64,000 nt of DNA from Adenophora triphylla var. japonica (taxonomy: Eukaryota; Streptophyta; Magnoliopsida; Asterales; Campanulaceae), in the NCBI GenBank assembly GCA_022495995.1, contig JAFEMH010006975.1, positions 1-64,000 on the forward strand, written 5' to 3'. Positions 45,653 to 56,877 of this stretch are shown piece after piece (position 1 is the first letter of the stretch; each line of letters opens with the position of its first letter). The translations under genes and the position numbers were made by a program. Under the pieces are notes generated by a model. The model was not told where the DNA came from and did no database searches. It worked only from the letters and a program-made list of their open reading frames with translations.

Positions 45653-48600
45653 AAAAATAATAAGGCATAGGGTAAATTGCAAAATAGGGCTCAATATTGG
45701 CATGTGTTTACCAATCTAGGGCCCCATATTTCAATTTCGTCAATTTAGGGTATGATATGGCCAAAAGTTGTCAATTTGGGGACTATTGACGGGTCAAAAA
45801 AAATTAAAAAAAAAAATGAGCGCCTTACCTGGACTTTTTCAGCGCCTCGCTCGTAAAAAATGGCGCCAAAGGCGGCGACTTTTCCACGACTCTTGCTCAT
45901 CGCCTCGCCCAGGCACCTTGAGTCGCCGAGACCTCGCCTCGCCTCGCCTCTCGCCTGAGGCGCCAAAGGCGCTCGCCTTTAACATCTATGGGCCCAATAT
46001 GATCATTAGTTGTCGATATGGAGACCGAAATATGGTTAATAATTTTCAATTTGGGGTCTAATCTAGGGTTTTAACGATTTTCGTCGATATGCCCCAATTG
46101 ACAGTTATTAACCACATTGGGACCTATTGACCACATTGGGACCTAAATCGATAAAATTGAAATTTGGGACCCTGGATAGATAAACCCAATGCCAATATTG
46201 GGCCCTATTTTCCAATTTAACCCAAGGCATATAACAACAACTACACTGTTTACACATTACCCTTAAACAGATACCAGAGCCTCCATAAAAAAAATGTAAG
46301 GTTTCATCTGAATGAATATAATAAATGAAATCCAGGGCCATTGAGGTTTTTAAGACTTTGAGGTAAGAGTTTTTAATTAACAAGTATGATCCCCACGCGA
46401 AGCTACTATCATAGGAGACAAATGCAAGTGAAAGACTATAAATCAAGACATTTTTTGTATTCAGCATTCAGATAACATGGTGGGTGCGGTAACCAGATCA
46501 TGCATACAGCCATACAGATGAGTGTCATGCTTCAACAATTCATTAACGTGAACATAATGGGAAAATAGATCCTCATAGCAAGTGTCAATAGTAAAAACAT
46601 CGATGATAACATGAAAATTACCCAAATGAAACCTTAAAAAGGATAAAGGGAAAACACAAACAAACACAAAAATACTCCCTCCGTCCCAAAATTATCTTCC
46701 TACTTTTTATGTTGTTATCACGAAGGTACTTTAAGCAATAATTTTAGGTTAATTTAATTATCCTAATGAACATCTAAAAATTGTTATTGATAGTATTCAA
46801 AAATAGTGTATCAACAACAAATTTTAAATTTTCATTTTGATAATTAGATTAACTTAAATTTATTTCTCAAAGTACCTTCATACTAACAACAGAAAAAGTG
46901 GGAAGATCATTTTGGGACGGAGGGAGTAGTTAAAGTCTCAAACATCATACTGAAACGTAAAAGATGAAAAGCAGCTTACAGAATCCACCGATGAAATTAC
47001 GGAAACCACGCACATAACAAGAGCCATTTTCCAGTTGAAAACAGGTGTACCCCATTGGAGCGGATATGGAAATCTAAACCATGGAGAAGATCTTAATGCA
47101 TGTGAAGTATCAACTCGACAATGCTTCATCCTGGAAACATGATTTCTGCAGTGGTCCGAGATTATATTTGAAGCTGGAACGTTCACATCACAGCCTTTGT
47201 AATTATATGCTCCAGCTTCAGTCAGAAGAAAAGCAGCAGCCCATGTAATAGCAAGACCCAGTGGTACCTGGGGTTACAAATCACAAAAGAGAACTTATGA
47301 CATATGCACAAGAATGCTTTAAAATCACAAAACACAGCAAAGAAAAGGACAACGCAGTAGAGCTTAAACTTACTGCATATATCAGAAATATGCGGTGGCC
47401 AAAAACAGATATCTTACGAAGGTACTGCAAGAAATAGAGCACGTGATGTCTTAGAACAAGTATAACGCAACAAAATATAACAAACACAAGAAACAACAAT
47501 CGCAGTGGGACATCGAAGAAATAGATCTGCAGAGAAAAGATCAAAAGGCTTACAAGAGAAAATATAATAACCAGAAATATCTGCACAATGCCAATCTCAA
47601 GACATGTGCCTAGGCGTGGAAACCCATAACTGTAGAAAGAAAGTCCAACTGCTGCAATAGTTGGGGACACAACCACAGGATTAATCAACCTGATTCAGAG
47701 ACAAAATAAACAGAGGTATGTTAACAACAAAATTAAAAATTAAAAAGGGGAAAAATAAGAAGAAAATAAAAGGTGAAAACAGGATCTGTATCATAACTTG
47801 GATTTACAGCCATCAGATTATGCAATATTAATGGGGGAAGAAAGCGGCCGAACACTTGTCCTCAAGAGTAAAATGCTTCTCATCGCATTCTTAGAGAAAA
47901 TAAGTTTAAAGCTGATTGCAGAGGAACTTCGAAGGTCATATTGGCATTGCAATTACTTGCCATAAACATACATATTGGTGACGAAATCAACCGATAATTA
48001 AGATTCAGGCAATCGGAGATGATAACTCATAATCAGCATGAATGAGCAACAAATTCTGTCACCAAGGAAAGCAGGTGCACCAACTATGCTGAAATGTCAG
48101 AAAAAATGTGCCCTAGATGCGTGTGTGTATGCATACAGACACATTTTAATTTATTTATTTATTATTATTTGATAGAGAAAGAAGATATATTCGAAGGAGA
48201 AAAGATTACAAGGCAAAGAGGACAAGCTGTCCTCAAGAAAAGCAAACTAAAAAGGAGAAAAAGAGAGAAAAAAGGAAAAGATAAAATTACAATGAAAACT
48301 ATCCAAAGAACCAAACTAGTGCAAAACCGTGCTCCAATCCCTACTCAAGTCGGTCAAAGATAATCCTCTAAAGCAAGGAACACAATTCTCTCCTTTAAGT
48401 AGAAAAAAAGATGACCTATTCTCGAAAATCCTGGTATTCCGTTCCAACCATATGCACCACAACGTAGCAAATACCCCCACAATGCCATAATACCAGCATC
48501 GCTTTCATCTCCAAATCCCAAGAACCGGCCTTGTAGGAAATCAGCTACCGTAAAAGGACTCACACATTTATACATAATATGTACCTAAATGCATTAGTGC

Positions 48601-51600
48601 TTCTATGATACAGTCAAAAACCAATACATAGTTGTACCAGGAGTTAAATACAATGTTGAATTCTTTTGTTTACAAGTGTAGCATTAGTCTAAATACATTT
48701 CATGTTTAAACAAAAGCTTCTAACCCCTAATGAAGGGGGCCTCATAGATAAAAGGAGGTAATTTACGAGGGTGTTTCCAGAAACACTTTAGGGGTGGTGT
48801 TACTTAAAGGTAAGAATTTGGTTGCTAGTGCAGCTACAAGTAACCACAATTGAGCAAAGCCCTATCCTGACCACTGTAGCCTTAAGAGATATGAATATTG
48901 AAGTGACTAATCTACTCAAAGACAAGTACCAACAAACAATTGAGTATACTCGAGCGCGGTCATTTAATGTTTATTAAGTTATGCCAACTATTTCCATAAA
49001 TCAATGGCCAATCATTTTTGAACTTCACGTCTAACTCAACAGGTATACAATCTCGAAAGAAAACAACAATTAGACATGGATCAAGAAATCCAAACCTCAA
49101 GAGCAGTGTCATTAGTCCACTATATCCCAGTATAGCTTGAAAAGCTGAAGAAATAATTATAGCCCCCTGTAGCTCCTTCATTATATGCTTGAAATTCTGC
49201 AGTATTGATGGATTTACAAATTCAGAACAATATCTACACAAATTCAGAACAATATCTACACGACCAAAAAGACAAAAGGTAAAGCATAGAAAGGTTCATG
49301 TCAAGTAAACTAAAAGACTACACAGTTCTTCTATTCTATAGTACAACATTCCACAAGAACTTAGAACATGTATGCAAATTATAAAACCATACCTTGCATA
49401 ACAAAAGGTCACTTTGCCAATTACAAACTAAATTGTGCCTCAGTGACAACTACTAGCCTACCTCCTAACTTGTTTAGCATACTTGCAAATGGGACTTCAT
49501 AGAATGAGGACATCCATATAGCCTTTAGCATGCTAGTGATAAATAAATTGACGTAGCACCCGTGCTCTCACTAAAAGAGAAACTTGAAAAGAGGAATAAC
49601 AAAAAGAGCACAAAGGACAAGAAGAGAGCTAATAAAGCACTGCCTTTTACAATCCAGCAAGTTCCAACACTGGCAAACCCCTTAATGCTCCCGCCGCTGA
49701 AGACTATAATGGAGCATGAAAATAGAACTTCTATCTCAAAAAGAGGGAAGGAAAGTGACTGATCTTTGGAAGATTTGAGCCTTCCTATCCGGCCTCACGC
49801 CCCAAAAGAATGTCAAACATAACACGACAAAATAATAACACTGCATTTCGATCAACCAGAACCCATGGCATGTTGTAATGGCATTGCCACCATCTACATT
49901 GAAGTGGCACAGAGCCTACTATCCCCCAGTGAGACAAACAGTGCACCCTAGACTCCAAAATTAGAATGAGTAAATTGAGTTTACCACACGTGGAGTGATA
50001 GCCATGTGTTGCTAGAGCGTTCTGTTCAAATCACTCGTATCAAATAATGAAGCATGAGAGACCAAGCAAAAACAAAACATTTGAGACCCACGTTAATAAA
50101 ATATTATTAGGGAAAACAGAAGGGGCGGGCACATTTGAGGGCCGACGAATATATGATGACTGATTGGACAATACCCACTAGAATAAAGATGTCCATATAA
50201 CCAGTACTATGGTGATCATGAGAAGAACGGTATGAAATTAGGAGATCAAATATAACTATCAAATCGTCAAGTTCCTATGATTAAGATTCCTCTCGAAGCT
50301 CCAAGAGATTGAATTGACCTCCTTCACAAGGAATCTAGAGATGGTCATCTCGTTAAGCGAAAAAAGAAAGAATGAAATAGATAGAGGAGCAACTTAAACT
50401 CGAAGATCATCAGCAAATTGCATCTCAATTCCAATATCAGGTAAAGAACATGCAAGACATAAAAGTGGCTCCCTATGAGAAATGCTAGCAACTTTCTGAG
50501 ATATGCATAGCATCTTCTCTATGATACGACGTCTAGGAATCAAGAAGAGATAGGTTTTGCTATCACAAATGAAATCTCAGGAAAATATGCGCCTCCTAAA
50601 GTTTCTTTTTTAATTTACTCGTCCTATTAAAGATATCCAATTTTTCCTACAATAATCAAAGCTAAACTTTCAACTGTTCTACTCATAAACTCCCAAGGTA
50701 ACATCTGTTCACTATCCCAACAGAAAATCCCATCTTTAGCACCCAACATGTATCATCGTATATGACTCTAAGTGACCAACAAAACCCAAATTATACCTTA
50801 CATCCACATCATTATATCTCTATCAAACCCATGTTCTCTTGGGAATTCATGATACAAAATCTTCTAAGCACTGAAAAATAGATGGAGACTGACCATTTGC
50901 ACACACTAAATTAGAAAGGAGAGCTCAAATCTAAGAATAAGCAGTGTAATTCTTTATTCTTAGTTTTATTTCTTCTGTGCGATAGAGCAGAGAGTGGTAA
51001 GCGAGGACGAGAGAGCCAACAGAAGTATATTTTGTATATCAATGAATGTCACACATACTCAAATAACAACAAATTCACCCAGGCTGCAGCAATCCTTCTA
51101 ATTGTACAGGCAGATCCATTTTTATAACATAGATAGGGAAATTTTGTTCTATGACACAGCCCATTCCTTCCTAAAGTTTTCAGAGTATGGATCAAAAGAA
51201 GTTAAATGACCTGCTTTAAGCTATAACTGAGACTGAACTTACTTGAAAACCACACTTTGTCATAACCATATTGCTTTTGAGCATTAGGAACCACAAATCA
51301 CAAATTAATTAAAGCTCCGCTACAAGTTGTTGTTATTTAATCAATAGATTCAACTTACAACCACCCCAAGCACCAGAACACCAGAATCATCAAAGTAGAA
51401 ATATTTCAGGTATTTCATTATTTATTAGACTTACGCTTTCACACCCAAAAGCAAAGAACTTTCTGAACCTGTGGAAGGCACTGTATTAAAAGGTCAAGTG
51501 GTGCAAATGTTGTTCATACAATAATACACTAAACGTCAAAAAATATGAGCACGGCACTATATATTCGTTTGGTCATTCAGATCAGTCTAGAGGATCAAGA

Positions 51601-52706
51601 AAGGCTATAGGATTATGCACATGAGATAATATCCTTCAATAGCCTGTCATACATTTCTATGACTGCGGCATAATAACAAAAAAAGAACGTTCTTTGAAAA
51701 AGAAAAAGAAAAGAAACTGGAGAACAGAACTTACATTTTCATTCAACCCCAAGAATTCAGGGGAATTTATAATTGCAAGGGCTGGAGCAAGAAAAACAAA
51801 CGATGGACCTTGTATTAAGGGGAGCCGTGATCCAAAGGATGCGTGCAAAAGTGTAGTCATTCCAGACACAAAAAGCACAGTGGAGACAACCACTGAAGTT
51901 TCCTCCTACACCCACTATATTTCATCAGATAAACTACGGCACCAACTAAAACATTCCAATAGAAAAACAAAGTAGAAACAAGTGCTTACATAGTTGCCAC
52001 CCATAGCTGGAACTATGACAAGCGGAATCAGAACCAAGGAACCCAACATTGATAGATAGTGTTGGAATCCATAAAAACCAATTGGAACTGTAAAAAATCA
52101 AGAATGTAAACCAACAAATCTTATCAAAAAATAAAATGCAATTAACTCTATACCAGTAAAAATGCCAACTTTATTACCAAGACCAGGCGTGTCTCTGAGT
52201 TCATACTTCATATGCGAATGTCGAGATGCAAATCCATCATCATCAACCGTCTGAGGTAACACATCCCCACCGTCATCATTCCTCAAAGCCCTCCGACTCG
52301 GCTGAGCCGCCGCCGGAGCTGTCGTCTCGGCCTGCCCATTCGCGGCCCCCTTCGGAGCCACACCACCATCAGAATCCCTCCTCCTCTTCACCGACTGATC
52401 CTTATCCGCACTCACCGCCGCCGGAGCGACCTTACTCCGCTCAGCATCCCCATTAACGGGTCGTGACCGGCCCGCTTCAAGATCCAACGGAGCTGGGACA
52501 GTGACAGGGATAGGGACAGACTCCTTGGGGTTAGACTTGGGTTGTGGGAGAATTTGACCAGAATCGGAACTGGCATTTGTCTCGCCGGAGAATTTAGGGC
52601 GAAATCCGGTGCGTTTGGCCCAGGAAGACGGCGGCATTGCGGCTGATTCAGGAGCAGGAGGCCATTGGCCGGGTTTGGGACGCTTGGAAGGGTCGAAGCT
52701 AGCCAT
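41131..52706 (-). CDS. NAT12: Nucleobase-ascorbate transporter, NAT12-like, ten exons
   Basis: Plasma-membrane-type carrier of the NCS2/NAT family; the substrate cannot be told from sequence. CDS exons on the minus strand: 52178-52706, 51990-52087, 51735-51905, 49096-49196, 47554-47689, 47374-47424, 46980-47267, 43993-44227, 42143-42429, 41131-41352. All introns are GT-AG, phases agree, and the total is 2118 bases (705 residues plus stop). The start MASFDPSKRPKPGQWPP opens a hydrophilic N-terminus of about 175 residues with basic and acidic patches, the hallmark of the NAT11/NAT12 subgroup. Exon 2 gives GFYGFQHYLSM (QH motif of helix 1). Exon 3 gives FGSRLPLIQGPSFVFLAPAL. Exon 8 holds the NAT signature region TENVHTIAVTKMGSRR. 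The protein ends in RLFRWVKWVGL. Introns 3, 4, 7, 8 and 9 are long and four of them hold transposons. No defect was found, so the gene looks functional. Confidence 0.93.
41408..42096. mobile_element. Stowaway MITE in intron 9, interrupted by a second one
   Basis: Left end TA-CTACCTCCGTCCCTAAATGAG and right end complement of TAGGGACAGACGGGG, with TA at both edges. A second copy lies inside at 41748-42006. The ends are clear; the exact right edge is uncertain by a base. Confidence 0.6.
41748..42006. mobile_element. Stowaway MITE nested in the intron 9 MITE
   Basis: Inverted ends CTCCCTCTATCCTTAAATGA and complement of TTTAGGGACGGAGGGAG, flanked by TA (41746-41747, 42007-42008). Non-coding. Confidence 0.75.
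43155..43834. mobile_element. hAT-like non-autonomous element in intron 8
   Basis: Inverted ends TAGGGGTGCAAGTGGTTCGG and complement of CCGAACCATTTACACCCCTA. GTTAGGA stands on both sides (43147-43153 and 43835-43841), close to an 8-bp duplication as expected for hAT. The interior is rich in GGTTTGG/CCAAACC words that form further inverted pairs. No transposase is present. Confidence 0.6.
44413..44638. mobile_element. Degenerate Stowaway-like MITE in intron 7
   Basis: The left end TCCTCATTGGGATGTCCCAA pairs imperfectly with the complement of GACATTTCATTTGGCATGTA near 44615-44638. The body has the T/C-rich composition of the other copies. The edges are weak. Confidence 0.35.
45454..45650 (+). 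mobile_element. tRNA-derived SINE in intron 7
   Basis: The RNA polymerase III A box TAGCCTGATGG (45461-45471) and B box GGTTCGATTCC (45505-45515) have normal tRNA spacing. A short body and an A30 tail (45621-45650) follow. It starts GGGGTCTTAGC. GCATAT precedes it and, when the MULE-like insert at 45670-46223 is removed, GCATAT also follows the tail region, a possible target duplication. It is a retroposon, not a tRNA gene: no acceptor-stem pairing. Confidence 0.8.
45670..46223. mobile_element. MULE-like inverted-repeat element in intron 7
   Basis: Terminal inverted repeats of about 80 bp (GGGTAAATTGCAAAATAGGG left, GGGTTAAATTGGAAAATAGG on the complement of the right end) are flanked by the exact 8-bp AAGGCATA (45662-45669 and 46224-46231). 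The long terminal repeats and 8-9 bp duplication fit non-autonomous Mutator-like elements. The centre (about 45820-45985) is GC-rich with repeated GCGCC/GCCTCGCC words. Confidence 0.75.
46675..46926. mobile_element. Stowaway MITE in intron 7
   Basis: Ends CTCCCTCCGTCCCAAAATTA and complement of TCATTTTGGGACGGAGGGAG, flanked by TA (46673-46674, 46927-46928). Confidence 0.9.
48150..48560 (-). pseudogene. LINE-type 3' fragment in intron 4
   Basis: On the minus strand one frame reads VFATLWCIWLERNTRIFEN (near 48410-48475), matching the conserved W-ERN-RIF block at the end of plant reverse-transcriptase proteins of non-LTR elements. An A/T-rich tail (about 48145-48170) lies at its 3' side. Only the end of the element is present. 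Confidence 0.55.
49197..51734 (-). other. Intron 3 of the transporter gene, no recognised element
   Basis: A 2.5-kb GT-AG intron. Immediately beyond its downstream end, in intron 4 at 49217-49260, there is a direct 22-bp duplication (ACAAATTCAGAACAATATCTAC) which is not part of intron 3. No transposon ends, long frame or RNA gene was recognised within intron 3. Confidence 0.5.
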
Positions 52707-54032
52707 TTTAGGGGATGATAAACTGCTAATGCATCAGTATTGCTGAAACTAGATCTAGGGTTTGGAGTAAAAAAGGGGGAAGGATCTAATGAGTTTGAAA
52801 ATGGTCGCCGGAGTTGGTAGCTGAATGGGGCGGACCACCCTATTCTACACACACTACAGTGTCTGTGTGAGCGAGCGGTGGTAGTAAGGTAGAGGGAGAA
52901 AGGGAAAGGTGTGGTGTGTGTAGAATAGAGAGTGAAGTGTGTGAAGTAATTTAGTACTGTAGTAAGAGTGTGTAGTAAGAAAGAATGTAGGGATGGATGT
53001 CTTTCGGTGGATTCTCACTTCTCACTTCCTTTGTCACCGGATGATGTCATGACCTATCTTTAGCCATTCAAAGGTATAGATCTAAGTCTTGTGAAGTTGA
53101 ACGGTAAAGATCGTACTTGATCTCGATCTCGATCTCGTTTATTTTGATTTCGATATTTCACAAGAATTTATCAAAAATATTTTAAATAATTTGTTCGGTT
53201 GAATGTATTTTATTTCTTCATTCAGCTTACACGCAATCTTGGCCATTGATGCAATATAATTTTTGTGCGATGATAAGACTGGATAAACTCAAAATTCAAA
53301 ATGTTACTACTTACGGTCCACTTTGTAGTTGTGTATCATTAAGGATGTACTCCTCTATCATCGCCTATTCATAGATTCGCGTCTGTCAAGATCAGGAGTC
53401 CTATTTTCTTTTTTTTTTTCTAATGTTTTAGATCAAAAGTTTTACTTTGCTTTATTTTCAAAATGACAAATAGTGAATAGTGATTTTAACATTTCTACCC
53501 TCTTCTTTTTATATAATTATGAAAAACAACACTTACTACTTTATTTTTTACCCAATTGAGTCATAGATAGTGTTTTGAATTATTATATCCTCATCTCATT
53601 TGTCATTGTTTACTCTTTTCTTTATTTTTTTAATAAATGTGCAAACACTTGATAAAACTTTAATTCGGAATGAAAAGAGTAATTGTTTTGTCTTCATGGT
53701 AATGATAATAGAAGATGTGAAGTTGAAAAAGATTGAATGTGTTACATTAATGCAACCAAACTATTCTCGAAATCCTTATTTAAAGTTGGATCTCAAGCTT
53801 AGTTACATCATATCACATCCTAATTCAAAGTTGGATATCAAACTTAGTTACATCATCTTATAGGTAAGATATAAATGGGATAGATTTGACATATTTATGG
53901 GACATATTGAACACTAGTGCCATCAAAACAATCGCAACTACTCATCTTGTCATCTAACTTGGTGCCACTGAAGATAGTTGTGTTCTTAAAAACATTTACG
54001 GAGCTTGAATGAATTTATGTTGAAAACATTGT
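52707..54032. other. Upstream region of the transporter gene
   Basis: About 52707-52990 is GT/AG-rich and is probably 5' UTR and promoter of the minus-strand gene. Near 53121-53145 GATCTCGATCTCGATCTC is a short repeat. At 53775-53865 a segment of about 45 bp is duplicated in tandem (core AAGTTGGATNTCAANCTTAG). No gene was seen. Confidence 0.5.
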
Positions 54033-54517
54033 TTACTGATGACAAACACATGCACCCGTTGTAGAGTGACGATCATCAGGCGAACCGGCCCAATTTGTGT
54101 CGTAATAGGACAATAGTGTAGTGTCGGGAGAAGCATGGAATGACAAACCCAAGGAAGTTGTGTCTTTAAGGAACCTGAAGATACGATTCACGACTTGAAG
54201 ATGAGAAGTATGAGGTGTGTGCATGAATTGACACACTTGATTAACCGCAAATGACAGTTTGTACGAGTGAGAGTAACATATTGAAACCGAGGCGTTCGGT
54301 ACAAGTTCGCCACCAAGACCGACAAGTGGGTGTCAGAAGCAAGCGGCGTGGATACCACTTTACATAACTGCATATTGAACTTGCGCAAAAGATCAGAGAT
54401 ATGACGAGATTGATTGGGGATAAGATGAGACGAGGTGTGTGTGGCCTGTGTACCAAGAAAGAAATCGAGAGGTTTAAGCCTTATACTTTCGAAAATAAAA
54501 TATATAAAGTAAATCAC
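54033..54517 (-). pseudogene. Ty1/copia pol fragment (reverse transcriptase end and RNase H)
   Basis: Minus strand: LKPLDFFLGTQ (54430-54480) is the copia block before RNase H. SRHISDLLRKFNM and STPLASDTHL follow. In another frame come LQVVNRIFRFLKDTTSLGL and GSPDDRHSTTGACV (54033-54170), the usual copia RNase H D-D-R-S-T-G block. Both ends are missing and one frameshift is needed. No LTR was found beside it. Confidence 0.8.
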
Positions 54518-55835
54518 AAAAATAATGGAAGAAGCAAGAGCCCACGTAGATAACTATAGCCTCAATAGTACCTTGGTGATGCCGGGTAAATAAGGAGGAA
54601 TCTGCTTGACTATTAAAGAAGCCGAGAGAGAGAAAAAGAGACGACAGTTTTAGAGGAACCCCCTAACTTAGGTTTTTCTTTCGTCCAAACAACCTACTTA
54701 CTTTCACATTTTTTTCAATTGAGGCAATCTACTCATTAGTGGCCTATATATACAATGTACTTTTGAGTTCATTTTCTAACAAGGTATATACTAAATTTTT
54801 CATTAACGGTGTTAAAAATCCTAACATAATGATGATATGGCAAATGAGATGTAATTTAGTTAACCCAAACATCATTTTCAAGGGTAAAATTGTAAAATTA
54901 CATTAATAAAAATAACTTTCGTTAACTTCATCATCTCCCTCAAGCCCAACAACTACCCCACCAGTCCACCACCTCTCTCCTAACCCTCCACCACAACCAC
55001 AATCTCTCTGTACCACCACCCATCACCATCACCACCGCCAAAAATCACCGCACCCAATCACAACCCCACCTAACAAACTCCACCATTCATCAACCACCCC
55101 AGCCATCAAACTCCATTTGAAATTCACTCTTCTTCAACATCCTTTAAAACTAATTTCTCACTAAACCCAAATTCAAACTAAAAAGTTAAATCAAACAAGA
55201 CAGTAACCTAGATTTGAAAAATGGCATCAAGAACTTTATATATGTGAGGATTTCAACCAAAATTAAGATTTGAAAAAAACCTAATATTTAAAAAGTAACC
55301 CAGATTTAAAATTAAGATTGTAAGCCAGATTTGAACCTTGAATAAAATTTAGAATTCAAGATGTGGTTTTCACCCCATAATTAAGATTAAAAAAACCCAA
55401 ATTATTTGAGCCTAGACATTCACAAAGACCAGAGACAATGGTCGGAGTTCAGTTGGTCAATCGGAGGTCGAAGAGGTTAGGGACGCCAAAAAAATGGGGG
55501 TGAGGGAGCTCGATCGGTCCTGAAGATTAACGATGGTTAGATCCCAGTCTATGAAAGTTGAGGGATCTCAGGGTGTAATAGGATGTGGTTGTAATGCCGA
55601 GTGGATAAGAGGGAGTAGGAGACAAGGGAAGAAGAGGAGGCGGTAATGGAGGGTGAGGGGAGTAACCGAAAAGTGAAGGTGATAGAGGGTGGAGGGTGGA
55701 GGCGGTTGGATTTGGGGAGATGAGGAGAAGATAAAGTTGAAGGGTGGAGGTGGGTTGATTTTGTGAAGAAGAAGTTCAAACTATGATGAGCAAGTCAACA
55801 AGGTCAACATGCTCCTAAACCTAGATCCTAGTATA
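54518..55835. other. Stretch without recognised gene
   Basis: It begins with text such as CCCCCTAACTTAGGTTTTTC, often seen at ends of plant inverted-repeat transposons, but no partner end was found. It continues with CCACCA-rich and then A-rich sequence and a G-rich part (55440-55740). No supported coding frame. Confidence 0.3.
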
Positions 55836-56122
55836 TGAAAGAAGACTGGCTGCTCAGATGAGGATGGTGAACTACAAGCAAAGAACCAAAGCCTATCATG
55901 ACAAATACGTCAACAAGAGAGTATTCCAAGTCGAAGATTGGGTACTTAGAAAAATTGAAGCAACTGGCAGGTTGGCTGAACAAAACAAGCTCTGTCCAAA
56001 CTGGGAAGACCCCTATGTCATTACTCAAGTTATCAGAGAAGGGACTTACTGAATGAAGACCCCAAAGAGACAAGAGCTGAAACATCCGTGGCATTCTGAT
56101 AATCTACGAAAATATTATCACT
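55836..56122 (+). pseudogene. Element D integrase C-terminal fragment
   Basis: Plus-strand frame with MRMVNYKQRTKAYHDKYVNK and VLRKIEATGRLAEQNKL, then NWEDPYVITQVIREGTY. The end block PWHSDNLRKYYH is reached after a stop at 56051. It is closely related to the integrase tail of element A. Everything upstream of it in pol is missing. Confidence 0.8.
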
Positions 56123-56261
56123 AGTTTATAGTCTGTCTTTTATGTAATAGATTAGTATTTTCTTTTCTAGTTATTTTTAATAGGATTACAGTTCGATTTA
56201 ATCAATTTCAGTTAATGAAGATTTAGTTTTCATCAATACTAAAGACTAGCAAGACAAATGA

Positions 56262-56590
56262 TGAGGAGCCCCTCCTCGGCATCAAGGGATAAACTCCCAC
56301 AAATTAGCTAATACATATGATCGAACGACCTTACTCGGCATAGAGAGGTAAAATATCAAAAAATTACCTAAGACCTATGACCGAACGACCTTCCTCGACA
56401 TAGAGAGGTAAAACATTAAAAATTGTCTAATACATATGGCCGAACGACCCTCCTCGGCATAAGAGGTAAAGCATTAAAAATTATCTAAGACCTATGGTCG
56501 AGCACCCTTCCTCGGCATAGAGAGATAAAATCAGACAATAGCCTAAGCGTCATGCCGAGGAACCTTCTTCGGCCTGATGACCGAAACTTG
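56262..56590. repeat. Tandem repeat between pol and the antisense gene of element D
   Basis: About five copies of a unit near 60 bp (CGAACGACCTTCCTCGGCAT followed by AGAGAGGTAAAACATTAAAA). It has the same position as the array in element A but is unrelated in sequence. Confidence 0.85.
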
Positions 56591-56877
56591 CAAATTTACC
56601 AAGCGTTTAAAATCGAACGAGCTTCCTCGGTTTAAACAAGTTAAAGCTTGAATGACGAGAAGGACTTCCTCGCCTTCCCAAGTTAGTTTGCACTTTTACA
56701 AATACTCAACAAATAAACATACAACATATATGCAACACAATAAACATTCAAGTTAAAGGCAGTTCATATCAAAGCAGGCAAAAAGACGACGAAGGGTTAA
56801 AGAAAGGCATAATATTGATAGTCATTGAAGTACAAAGAGCCTATTCTATTACATCGTTCAAACAAAATAAGAAGACC

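Noticed and set aside
49562..49762. 66-codon Lys-rich plus-strand frame
   Set aside because: It lies within intron 3 of the transporter gene, with no domain and no start context.
52226..52456. 76-codon His/Pro-rich plus-strand frame
   Set aside because: Antisense shadow of exon 1 of the transporter gene.
55549..55779. 76-codon Pro/Ser-rich minus-strand frame
   Set aside because: Low-complexity G-rich sequence on the plus strand, with no homology recognised.
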